A stretch of DNA of 64,000 bases from Candidatus Rhodoferax odensensis (lineage in GTDB: Bacteria > Pseudomonadota > Gammaproteobacteria > Burkholderiales > Burkholderiaceae_C), in NCBI GenBank assembly GCA_016718405.1, contig JADKDJ010000035.1:62001-126000 (forward strand), read 5' to 3'. The notes beneath the pieces are model-generated. The model saw only the letters and a program-made list of their open reading frames with translations, was not told where the DNA came from and searched no databases. The position numbers and the translations under genes were made by a program. Below are positions 1-7,689 of this stretch, in pieces; within the stretch, counting starts at the first letter, position 1; every line of letters begins with the position of its first letter.

Positions 1-90
1 ACGCCAGGCCATGTGACGTCAGGTCCCACGCAACGGACTTTGGCGCGCGGATGGCGCACCGGTGAACCACTTACTTCAGGAGACAGCCCC

Positions 91-681
91 ATGAGCAAGC
101 AAGTTGAGTTCTACTTCGATGTCGGCAGCCCCTACACATATCTGGCCTACCACCAGTTGCCGAAGATCGCCGCCAAGCGAGCCGCCACCATCGTCTGGCG
201 CCCGATGCTGCTCGGCGGCGTGTTCCAGGCCACGGGCAACCACAGTCCCATGGAGATACCAGCCAAGGGACGCTACTCGCTGATCGATCTGCAGCGCTGG
301 GCCCAGCACTTCGGGGTGCCGATGACGATGAACCCACACTTTCCGATCAACACCCTGACGCTGATGCGGGGCGCGGTGGCCATGCAAGGGCGCAGCGAGG
401 CGGAGTTTCAGCGCTACCTGGCCGCGATCTTTGCGGCGATGTTCGAGCGACCCCGCAACCTGGGTCAAGCCGAGGAAGTGACCGCGGTGTTGCACGAAAA
501 CGGCTTCGATCCCGTGCAGTTCCAGCGCCTGGTCAGCGACCCGGCCGTGAAGGAGCAGTTGAAGCGCAACACCGAGGAAGCCGTGGCACGCGGTGTGTTT
601 GGCGCCCCCACCTTCTTCGTGGGTGAGCAGATGTTCTGGGGCCAGGACCGGCTGGCTTTTGTTGAGCAGGCGTTAACCTAA
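91..681 (+). CDS. DsbA-family 2-hydroxychromene-2-carboxylate isomerase-like protein
   Basis: A 196-residue thioredoxin-fold protein of the DsbA/GST-kappa type. The N-terminus carries an SPYTYLA motif (residues 13-19), whose Ser is the glutathione-contacting residue in 2-hydroxychromene-2-carboxylate isomerases, and the C-terminus has the cis-Pro element GAPTFFV followed by a GQDRLAFVE helix. There is no CxxC, so it is not a disulfide oxidoreductase. The ATG at 91 is chosen because AGGAGA lies 7 nt upstream; an in-frame start at 13 would add residues the family does not have. Family members isomerise aromatic ring-cleavage intermediates with GSH, but no aromatic catabolic genes are nearby, so the substrate is unknown. 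Confidence 0.85.
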   Translation: MSKQVEFYFDVGSPYTYLAYHQLPKIAAKRAATIVWRPMLLGGVFQATGNHSPMEIPAKGRYSLIDLQRWAQHFGVPMTMNPHFPINTLTLMRGAVAMQGRSEAEFQRYLAAIFAAMFERPRNLGQAEEVTAVLHENGFDPVQFQRLVSDPAVKEQLKRNTEEAVARGVFGAPTFFVGEQMFWGQDRLAFVEQALT

Positions 682-785
682 ATGGCACTTCCATAACGTG
701 TTTACCCAAGAGATTCCAGTTTGGTGGCAGATCGATAGGGCTGGATCGGAAGCAACAGAGAGCAGGCGCCAATTGGTGGGCGCGG

Positions 786-877
786 GGAGCAGGCTGCCTG
801 GGTGTTCTGCTCCGTGTCCCCCGCCCGCCACGCGGGCTCCTCCTTGACCTGCGCAGAACACCCAGGCAGCCTGCTCC
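786..877. repeat. Hairpin module A: 25-bp perfect inverted repeat around a 42-nt core
   Basis: Bases 786-810 are the exact reverse complement of 853-877. The spacer holds a GC-rich core (814-850) that recurs inverted at 1005-1037 inside module B. The arms differ between the two modules while the core is shared. It lies in the 580-bp gene-free stretch 682-1263, which otherwise holds only the three repeats listed next. I see no coding sequence in it. Confidence 0.75.
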
Positions 878-904
878 GGAAATTGCGTGGTTTGGCTCTA
901 AACA

Positions 905-957
905 GTTGGGGTCAGAGCACATTTGCTGCGCAAAGTGGTCTGACCCGCAAGGTTTCA
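905..957 (-). repeat. Dispersed 53-bp palindromic repeat, family R1 (inverted copy)
   Basis: Read on the minus strand this matches the repeats at 52246-52298 and 52304-52356. The ends of the core are GGGTCAG and CTGACCC, so the element can fold, and a TTGCGCAGCAA palindrome sits in the middle. It lies between hairpin modules A and B. The type resembles REP/MITE-like intergenic repeats; no transposase is adjacent. Confidence 0.75.
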
Positions 958-976
958 CCAAAGCAGCCCTTCGCAA

Positions 977-1066
977 CAGCAGGGTGGGGGCACACGCCAT
1001 AGTGAGGTCAAGGAGGAGCCCGCAGGGCGGGGGACACGAACGGCGGCGTGTGCTCCCACCCTGCTG
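977..1066. repeat. Hairpin module B: 22-bp inverted repeat (one mismatch) around a shared core
   Basis: Bases 977-998 pair with 1045-1066 with one mismatch. The spacer carries, at 1005-1037, the inverted and slightly shortened copy of the core found in module A at 814-850. The arm sequences are unrelated to those of module A. Confidence 0.7.
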
Positions 1067-1161
1067 CGGGTCCAGCACAATGGCTCCGCACAAAGGCCTC
1101 TACAAGCTCAAAGGAAACAAAGTTATCCTTAAGCAAGTGTCAATTGCGTCAACCTGAGACA

Positions 1162-1244
1162 TTGCGGGACAGACCAAAGTGACATGCGTTCTCGGCTCCC
1201 GCCGATTCCGGGGCAGTGCACTTTGCTCTGTCCTCAACTGATCA
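1162..1244 (+). repeat. Dispersed palindromic repeat, family R2 (long-loop copy)
   Basis: The copy starts TTGCGGGACAGACC and ends CTCTGTCCTCAACTGATCA, as in the copies at 28210-28258 and 28267-28307. Its stem is longer: GGACAGACCAAAGTG can pair with CACTTTGCTCTGTCC with one mismatch, enclosing about 45 nt that the other copies lack. It lies just downstream of the apbC stop and could act in 3'-end formation of that transcript, which is inference. Confidence 0.65.
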
Positions 1245-1263
1245 TCTCAACGCCAGCGCGCGA

Positions 1264-2355
1264 TCAGGTGTCCTTGGAAATCTTGATCGACGGAAACTTG
1301 GACGAGAAGTCCTTGTTCTTGGCCGCGATCGACACCGCCACCTGGCGCGCCACCGCCTTGTAGATGCCGGCAATCTCGCCGTCGGGATCGGCCACCACGG
1401 TGGGCTTGCCGCTATCGGCCTGCAGGCGGATCTCAATGTTCAGCGGCAACGCGCCGAGGTAGTCCATGCCGTACTCCGCGGCCATCTTCTTGCCGCCGTC
1501 GGCGCCAAAAATGTGCTCAACGTGGCCGCAGTTGCTGCACACGTGCACCGCCATGTTTTCCACCACGCCCAAAATCGGCACGCCCACCTTTTCGAACATC
1601 TTGATGCCCTTGCGTGCGTCCAGCAGGGCAATGTCTTGCGGCGTCGTCACGATCACGGCACCCGTCATCGGCACGCGTTGGGACAGCGTCAACTGAATGT
1701 CACCCGTGCCTGGTGGCATGTCCACAATCAGATAGTCCAGTTCCCGCCAATTGGTCTGGCGCAGCAACTGCTCCAGCGCCTGGGTGGCCATCGGGCCGCG
1801 CCAGATCATCGCTTCGTCCTGCGCCACCAGGAAACCGATGGACATCAGTTGCACGCCGTAGTTTTCCAGCGCTTCCATGGTTTTGCCGTCTTCGCTCTCG
1901 GGTTTGCCATCCACCCCCATCATCATCGGGATGCTGGGGCCGTAGATGTCGGCATCCAGCAAGCCAACACTGGCGCCCTCGGCCGCCAGCGCCAGGGCCA
2001 GATTAACGGCGGTGGTGCTCTTGCCGACGCCGCCCTTGCCAGACGCCACCGCCACGATGTTCTTCACGCCCGGCAGCAATTGCACGCCACGCTGCACGGC
2101 GTGCGGCACGATCTTCACGTTCAGGTTGACGGAGACGTTTTCCACCCCCGCCACGCCCTTGGTTGCGGTCACCAGCGCCTTGCGAAAGCCCGCAATCTGG
2201 CTCTTGGCCGGGTAGCCCAGTTCCACATCAAAGGCCACATCGGCGTCAGTAATCGAGAGATTCTTGACGGACTTGGAGGACACGAAATCGCGCCCGGTGT
2301 TGGGATCGACGACGCTCTTGAGCGCGTCCAGAACTGCTTGTTCGGTGATGGCCAT
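1264..2355 (-). CDS. apbC: Iron-sulfur cluster carrier protein ApbC (Mrp/NBP35 family P-loop ATPase)
   Basis: A 363-residue protein with an N-terminal MIP18/DUF59 domain (about 1-85), a deviant Walker A motif GKGGVGKST (106-114), the LLDADIYGPS and VDMPPGTGD motifs and a C-terminal C273-x2-C276 pair that binds a bridging [4Fe-4S] cluster in this family. It carries and transfers Fe-S clusters in the cytoplasm. The start at 2355 is preceded by AAGGAG; upstream in-frame codons to 2427 are not conserved in the family. It is divergent from the patatin gene, with a 174-bp shared promoter region. Two multi-[4Fe-4S] complexes are encoded 5 kb away, but a link is only inference. Confidence 0.95.
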   Translation of the reverse strand: MAITEQAVLDALKSVVDPNTGRDFVSSKSVKNLSITDADVAFDVELGYPAKSQIAGFRKALVTATKGVAGVENVSVNLNVKIVPHAVQRGVQLLPGVKNIVAVASGKGGVGKSTTAVNLALALAAEGASVGLLDADIYGPSIPMMMGVDGKPESEDGKTMEALENYGVQLMSIGFLVAQDEAMIWRGPMATQALEQLLRQTNWRELDYLIVDMPPGTGDIQLTLSQRVPMTGAVIVTTPQDIALLDARKGIKMFEKVGVPILGVVENMAVHVCSNCGHVEHIFGADGGKKMAAEYGMDYLGALPLNIEIRLQADSGKPTVVADPDGEIAGIYKAVARQVAVSIAAKNKDFSSKFPSIKISKDT

Positions 2356-2529
2356 TGGTTGCTCCTTAGCCCAGTAGTCTAGCGAACGGCGTTTTGCCCA
2401 CAGATTCATTGGGTGTATCCCAGGCACCGCGCCACAGGTGTTGCACCGCGCCCATACCCAGACCGGTTTGGCGCCGGTTCAGCGCAGTTTTTCGTCGTGC
2501 CAGCCCGGTTCCGGGCCGATAATCATTCC

Positions 2530-3819
2530 ATGTCTGAACCCAGTCCCAAAACGAACAAGGCCGGACTGCTGCTCACTGGTGGCGGCGCCCGCGCCGCTTA
2601 CCAAGTGGGGGTGCTCGAAGCGATTGCCAACATCCGCAAGGAGTGCGGCGCCATCGACGAGCCCAACCCCTTCCCCATCATCACCGGCACCTCGGCGGGC
2701 GCCATCAACGCCGCCGCCGTGGCGTGTGGGGCTGACAACTTCGACGCCACGGTGCGTACGGTGGTGGGGGTGTGGCGCAATTTCCACGCGCACCAGGTGT
2801 ATCGGGCCGATTCCATCGGCATGCTGCGCTCGGGCGCCAGTTGGATGACGCTGCTCTCAATTGGCTGGCTGCTGGCCAAATGGCGGCGCATCAAGCCGCG
2901 CTCGCTGCTGGACAACGCACCTCTGCTGGACTTGCTGCAGGATTTGGTGCCGCTGGCGCGCATCCCTGACTTGATTGAGTGTGGCCACATTCACGCGCTG
3001 GCCATTACTGCTTCGAGCTACAGCTCGGGCGACCACGTCACTTTTTTCGACGGCGCGCCAAGCGTCATGCCCTGGGTGCGCACGCAGCGCTTGGCCATAC
3101 GCGACCGCATCACGCACCAGCATCTGCTGGCGTCCTCGGCAATTCCGTTCGTGTTCCCGGCCAAAGCCTTGCCCATCGATGGCCACGACCAGTATTTTGG
3201 TGACGGCTCGATGCGCCAGTCCGCCCCGGTTGCGGCCGCAATTCACCTGGGCGCGGAGCGCATTTTGGTGGTGGGCGCCGGGCGCATGCACGAACCCAAG
3301 AATGAAGCGCACCTGAACACCACCAACACGTACCCGTCACTGGCGCAGATCGCCGGCCATGCCCTGTCCAACATCTTTTTGGACGCGCTGGCGGTCGATA
3401 TTGAGCGCGTCAAGCGCATCAACCAGACTATTTCGCTGGTGCCGGCCGAGATGCGCGCGGCCAGCGCCCTCAAGCCGGTGGAACTGCTGGTGATCTCACC
3501 CACCCAGCGCTTGGACGGCATTGCCGCCAAACACGTGGGCGACCTGCCTGGCCCAGTGCGCACCATGCTCGGCGGCGTGGGGGTATCCTCCAAGAAGGCC
3601 GACGTCAAAGGCGCCGCGCTGGCCAGCTACCTGTTGTTCGAGGAAGGCTACACGCGCGAATTGATGGCGCTGGGCTACGGCGACGCGATGAACAAGAAGG
3701 GCGAGATCTGCGCCTTTTTTGGTTGGACCGACCCAGGCGTGGCGGCATCGGGGCCGGACGATCCGGCCTACTGCAAGTTGTTCGTGGATCGCCGCCGCGA
3801 CCCACTGCGGCTGAGGTAA
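2530..3819 (+). CDS. Patatin-like phospholipase family protein
   Basis: A 429-residue protein with the patatin catalytic dyad. GGGARA (17-22) is the oxyanion-hole glycine stretch, GTSAG (53-57) carries the nucleophile Ser55 and DGS (Asp225) supplies the acidic partner. Members hydrolyse phospholipid or lipid acyl esters. No signal peptide is seen, so it probably acts from the cytoplasm on membrane lipids, or is translocated by another route. The ATG at 2530 gives a family-like N-terminus (KAGLLLTGGG close to the start); the longer frame from 2413 has no support. The next gene starts 4 nt after its stop, so the two are probably co-transcribed. Confidence 0.9.
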   Translation: MSEPSPKTNKAGLLLTGGGARAAYQVGVLEAIANIRKECGAIDEPNPFPIITGTSAGAINAAAVACGADNFDATVRTVVGVWRNFHAHQVYRADSIGMLRSGASWMTLLSIGWLLAKWRRIKPRSLLDNAPLLDLLQDLVPLARIPDLIECGHIHALAITASSYSSGDHVTFFDGAPSVMPWVRTQRLAIRDRITHQHLLASSAIPFVFPAKALPIDGHDQYFGDGSMRQSAPVAAAIHLGAERILVVGAGRMHEPKNEAHLNTTNTYPSLAQIAGHALSNIFLDALAVDIERVKRINQTISLVPAEMRAASALKPVELLVISPTQRLDGIAAKHVGDLPGPVRTMLGGVGVSSKKADVKGAALASYLLFEEGYTRELMALGYGDAMNKKGEICAFFGWTDPGVAASGPDDPAYCKLFVDRRRDPLRLR

Positions 3820-3823
3820 GCAC

Positions 3824-5167
3824 GTGTCCGACCCGGACTTCAAATCCGACCCCCGCTGGTTCAAGCAGTTGTTCGAGTCGTCGCCCGACCCGACCTGGAT
3901 CATCGACAACAACCAGTTCATCGAATGCAACCAGGCGGCCATTTCAGCCCTGGGCTATGCCAGCCGCGACGCGCTGCTCAACGTCCACCCCTCGGCGCTC
4001 TCGCCCTTGCGTCAACCCGACGGCGAGGACTCATACACCAAGGCCGAGCGCATGATGACCCTGGCCAAGCAACAGGGTTTGCACCGCTTTGAATGGTTGC
4101 ACCGCAAGGCCGACGGCACCGATTTCCTGGCCGAAGTAACCCTGTCGGTCATCGGACTGAGCGACCGTACACTCATCCATTGTGTCTGGCGCGACATCAC
4201 CGAACGCAAGCGCGTAGAAGAACAGGTGCAGCGGCAAAACGAGCTGCTACGCGCCGTGATCGAGAATTTTCCCGGCGCCATCTCGGTGGTGGACGCGGAC
4301 CTGCGACTATTGACATGCAATCGGCAGTTTGGCCGCCTGCTCGACTTGCCGGATTGGCTGCTTCAGAAGCCCGGCGTCGGCTTTGGTGACGTCGTCCTCT
4401 ACAACGCGCAGCGGGGCGACTACGGCCTCGGAGACCCCGAGCAGCAAGCGGCCGCACTGGTGGAGCGCGCCCGCAGCTTTCAAGCACACAAGTTTGAGCG
4501 TGTTCGCCCCAACGGCACGGTGCTGGAGATTCGCGGCGAACCCATGCCCGGTGGCGGCTTCGTCACCACCTACCTGGACATCACCGCGCGCAAGCAAGCC
4601 GAGCAAGAAATCCACCAGTTGGCCTTTCACGACGCACTCACCAAGCTGCCAAATCGCCGTCTGCTCAACGACCGGCTGAGCCAGGCGATGGCCACCAGCA
4701 GACGAAGCGGGGGCTTTTGCGCGCTGATGTTTCTCGATCTGGACAATTTCAAGCCGCTCAATGACACCCATGGTCACGAGGTTGGCGATTTGCTGCTGGT
4801 TGAGGCTGCCAATCGCTTGAAGCGTTGCGTTCGCGAAGTGGACACCGTCTCGCGCTTCGGCGGCGACGAGTTCGTGGTGCTGTTGAGCGATTTGCCGGCC
4901 GACCGTACGGCATCGACCAAGCAGGCCCGGGTGATTGCTGAAAAGATCCGCGTCGCCATGGCCTTGCCCTACCAGCTGACCCGCGAGCACGAAGGGCAAG
5001 CCGACACCATCATTGAGCACCATTGCACGGTCAGCATCGGCGTGACTGTCTTCGTCAACCAGGAGGCCAGCCATGACGACCTCCTCAAGTGGGCCGACAT
5101 GGCCATGTACGAAGCCAAGCAAGCCGGGCGCGATACCGTGTGTTTTCACGGCTCAAGTGCCGGATAA
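3824..5167 (+). CDS. PAS-PAS-GGDEF diguanylate cyclase
   Basis: A 447-residue sensor-type diguanylate cyclase. PAS 1 (about 12-130) ends in the typical DITERKR linker; PAS 2 or PAS-like (about 140-258) ends in DITARKQ. The GGDEF domain (about 265-445) has an intact active site GGDEF (346-350) and an RxxD inhibitory site (REVD, 337-340) at the normal five-residue spacing. It should make c-di-GMP from two GTP in response to an unknown cytoplasmic signal. There is no membrane segment and no EAL domain. The start is a GTG at 3824, 4 nt after the patatin stop, which suggests translational coupling. Confidence 0.92.
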   Translation: MSDPDFKSDPRWFKQLFESSPDPTWIIDNNQFIECNQAAISALGYASRDALLNVHPSALSPLRQPDGEDSYTKAERMMTLAKQQGLHRFEWLHRKADGTDFLAEVTLSVIGLSDRTLIHCVWRDITERKRVEEQVQRQNELLRAVIENFPGAISVVDADLRLLTCNRQFGRLLDLPDWLLQKPGVGFGDVVLYNAQRGDYGLGDPEQQAAALVERARSFQAHKFERVRPNGTVLEIRGEPMPGGGFVTTYLDITARKQAEQEIHQLAFHDALTKLPNRRLLNDRLSQAMATSRRSGGFCALMFLDLDNFKPLNDTHGHEVGDLLLVEAANRLKRCVREVDTVSRFGGDEFVVLLSDLPADRTASTKQARVIAEKIRVAMALPYQLTREHEGQADTIIEHHCTVSIGVTVFVNQEASHDDLLKWADMAMYEAKQAGRDTVCFHGSSAG

Positions 5168-5273
5168 TCCCGCCGTGGGGCGGGTGGAGGCAACGGGCGC
5201 CATGTTTTGCTGAACTGCCCGCCGCGGGTTGAGGAGACTAAAATTGAACGCTCCTCCTGATAAGCCTGCCCTC

Positions 5274-7409
5274 ATGTCCCGCCAACTCTTCGTCACCACC
5301 GCCCTGCCCTACGCCAACGGCAACTTCCACATCGGCCACATCATGGAGTACATCCAGGCCGATACCTGGGTGCGGCACCAGCGCATGCAGGGCAGCACGG
5401 TGCATTTTGTCTGCGCCGACGACGCCCACGGCGCACCGATCATGATCGCGGCCGAAAAGGCCGGCAAGACACCGCAGCAGTTCGTGGCCGATATCGCCGC
5501 CGGGCGCAAACCCTACCTGGACGGCTTTCACATCAGCTTTGACAACTGGCATTCGACCGATGGCCCCGAAAATCACGAACTGGCGCAGGACATCTACCGC
5601 GCCCTCAGGGCCAATGGGCTGATCAGCACGCGCACCATCGAGCAGTTTTACGACCCGCAGAAGGCCATGTTCCTGCCGGACCGTTTCATCAAGGGCGAAT
5701 GCCCCAAGTGCGGTACGCAGGACCAGTACGGTGACAACTGCGAATCGTGCGGTGCGGTCTACAGCCCGACCGACCTGAAGAACCCCTACTCGGCCCTGTC
5801 GGGTGCCACCCCGGAGCTACGCAAATCGGAGCACTACTTCTTCAAGCTGTCCGACCCGCGCTGCGTGGCCTTTCTGGAGGGCTGGACCGCCGACGGCAAC
5901 CACCTGCAAACCGAGGTCTACAACAAGATCAAGGAATGGCTGGTCCCGAAGGAAGACGGCCAGCGCGACCTGGGCGACTGGGACATCAGCCGCGACGCGC
6001 CCTACTTCGGTATCGAAATCCCCGACGCCCCCGGCAAGTATTTCTACGTCTGGCTGGACGCGCCGATTGGCTACCTGGCTTCGCTGAAAAACCTGTTCAC
6101 CAAGAACCACGGGGCCACTGAAGGCGCCAAAGCGTTCGACAGCTTCCTGGCCGACCCGGCGACCGAACAGGTGCACTTCATTGGCAAGGACATCATCACC
6201 TTTCACACGCTGTTCTGGCCGGCCATGCTGCATTTCAGCGGCCGCAAGACGCCCAACGTGGTGCATGTGCACGGCTTTTTGACCATCAACAGCGGCGAGA
6301 AGATGAGCAAGAGCCGCGGCACCGGGCTGGACCCCCTGAAGTACCTCGCCCTGGGTATGAACCCCGAGTGGCTGCGTTACTACCTGGCGACCAAGCTCAA
6401 TGCCCGCAATGAAGATGTGGAGTTCAGCCCGGAAGACTTCATGGCCCGGGTCAACTCGGACCTGGTGGGCAAGTTCATCAACATTGCCTCACGCGCGGCG
6501 GGCTTCATTGCCAAACGCTTCGACGGCAAGTTGGGCGGCACCTCCGCGCACGGCGCTGGGGTGTTGGACATCCTGCGTCAGCAGCGAGACTCGATCCGCG
6601 ACGCGTTCGAGGCGCGCGAGTTCGCCCGCGCCCTGCGCGAGACCATGTTGCTGGCCGACCGCGTCAACGAGTACGTGGACCAGAACAAACCATGGGAACT
6701 GGCCAAGCAGGCCGGCATGGACGCACACCTGCAGGATGTCTGCACGGTGTGCATCGAGGCGTTTCGGCTGCTCACGATCTATCTCAAGCCGGTGTTGCCG
6801 GCGCTGGCGCAGCAGGTGGAAAGCTTCCTGAAAATCGAGCCGCTACGCTGGAGCGACGCCGACCAGAGCCTGGGCGCGGGCCACGTCATCGGCAACTACC
6901 AGCACCTGATGCAGCGCGTCGACGCCAAGCAGCTCGAAGCCTTGTTTGAGCCACCTGCGGACGCCACGCCAGCCCCTGCAGGCAACGCAGCTGCGGCGCC
7001 GCCGGCCGAGGTGCCACCTGGGGCCGCACCGGGTGGCGAGGCCATCGCCGCCACCATTGGCATTGACGACTTCGCCAAAATCGACCTGCGCATTGCGCGC
7101 ATCGTGCACTGCGAAGCCGTGCCAGGCTCCACCAAGCTGCTGCGCCTGACGCTCGACGTCGGCGAGGACCACGCCAACGGCAGCCCCAAGACCCGCAATG
7201 TGTTCAGCGGCATTGCGTCGAGCTACCAGCCGCAAGACCTGATCGGTAAGTACACCGTGCTGGTGGCCAACCTGGCGCCGCGAAAAATGAAGTTCGGTGT
7301 ATCCGAAGGCATGGTGCTGGCTGCCAGCCACGGCGACGAGAAGGCCAATCCGGGCATTTATGTACTGGAGCCGAGCCCCGGCGCGCAACCCGGCATGCGT
7401 GTGAAGTAG
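5274..7409 (+). CDS. metG: Methionine--tRNA ligase
   Basis: A 711-residue class I aminoacyl-tRNA synthetase. It shows HIGH (19-22), a zinc-ribbon CPKC...CESC insertion, the KMSKS loop (EKMSKSRGT), the anticodon-binding helical domain, an Ala/Pro-rich linker and a C-terminal EMAP/Trbp111-like tRNA-binding domain (about the last 110 residues), as in long dimeric bacterial MetRS. ATG 5274 gives the standard MSRQLFVTTALPYANG start but has no clear ribosome site; an in-frame TTG at 5244 has GAGGAGA 7 nt upstream and would add ten residues, so the true start may be there. Confidence 0.95.
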   Translation: MSRQLFVTTALPYANGNFHIGHIMEYIQADTWVRHQRMQGSTVHFVCADDAHGAPIMIAAEKAGKTPQQFVADIAAGRKPYLDGFHISFDNWHSTDGPENHELAQDIYRALRANGLISTRTIEQFYDPQKAMFLPDRFIKGECPKCGTQDQYGDNCESCGAVYSPTDLKNPYSALSGATPELRKSEHYFFKLSDPRCVAFLEGWTADGNHLQTEVYNKIKEWLVPKEDGQRDLGDWDISRDAPYFGIEIPDAPGKYFYVWLDAPIGYLASLKNLFTKNHGATEGAKAFDSFLADPATEQVHFIGKDIITFHTLFWPAMLHFSGRKTPNVVHVHGFLTINSGEKMSKSRGTGLDPLKYLALGMNPEWLRYYLATKLNARNEDVEFSPEDFMARVNSDLVGKFINIASRAAGFIAKRFDGKLGGTSAHGAGVLDILRQQRDSIRDAFEAREFARALRETMLLADRVNEYVDQNKPWELAKQAGMDAHLQDVCTVCIEAFRLLTIYLKPVLPALAQQVESFLKIEPLRWSDADQSLGAGHVIGNYQHLMQRVDAKQLEALFEPPADATPAPAGNAAAAPPAEVPPGAAPGGEAIAATIGIDDFAKIDLRIARIVHCEAVPGSTKLLRLTLDVGEDHANGSPKTRNVFSGIASSYQPQDLIGKYTVLVANLAPRKMKFGVSEGMVLAASHGDEKANPGIYVLEPSPGAQPGMRVK

Positions 7410-7613
7410 ATGTCGCGCGGGATGCCCCGACACGAAACCCAAGAACTGTAAGGGTTTGTATCCGTCAGGCGTAAACTACGCACCTGCATGCCTGCATCGC
7501 AACCCGTCCTCTCCCTGTTGACCAAGAAGCGTTTGTTCATCACACGCATGCGCCACTGTGGGCCTCCCCAGACGATTTGAACCCTGCTCGTTCATTTCGT
7601 TGGTGGAGCCCTC

Positions 7614-7685
7614 ATGAATCAATCTTGCCCAGCTAGTCATCTCCCTCTTGTTGTACCCGGACCTGCCGCCATAGAGCGGGCTTAG
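7614..7685 (+). CDS. Possible 23-codon leader ORF upstream of complex 1
   Basis: A short frame (MNQSCPASHLPLV..., stop TAG at 7683) begins 7 nt after GGTGGAG and ends 4 nt before the ATG of the HyfB-like gene, which itself has only a poor ribosome site. Translation of the leader could couple to hyfB. The rest of the 280-bp gap after metG (7410-7689) shows no other gene. Conservation is untested and chance is a fair alternative. Confidence 0.3.
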   Translation: MNQSCPASHLPLVVPGPAAIERA

Positions 7686-7689
7686 CGCC

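Noticed and set aside
786..1066. CRISPR array
   Set aside because: There are only two modules, inverted to each other, with self-complementary arms; no regular direct repeats and no cas genes.
1216..2382. 388-codon plus-strand frame rich in His
   Set aside because: Antisense shadow of apbC, which has clear conserved motifs.
7440..7480. Possible promoter for operon 1 (TGTAAGGGTTTGTATCC ... TAAACT)
   Set aside because: No -35/-10 pair with acceptable spacing; it may be an alternative sigma factor site but I cannot support it.
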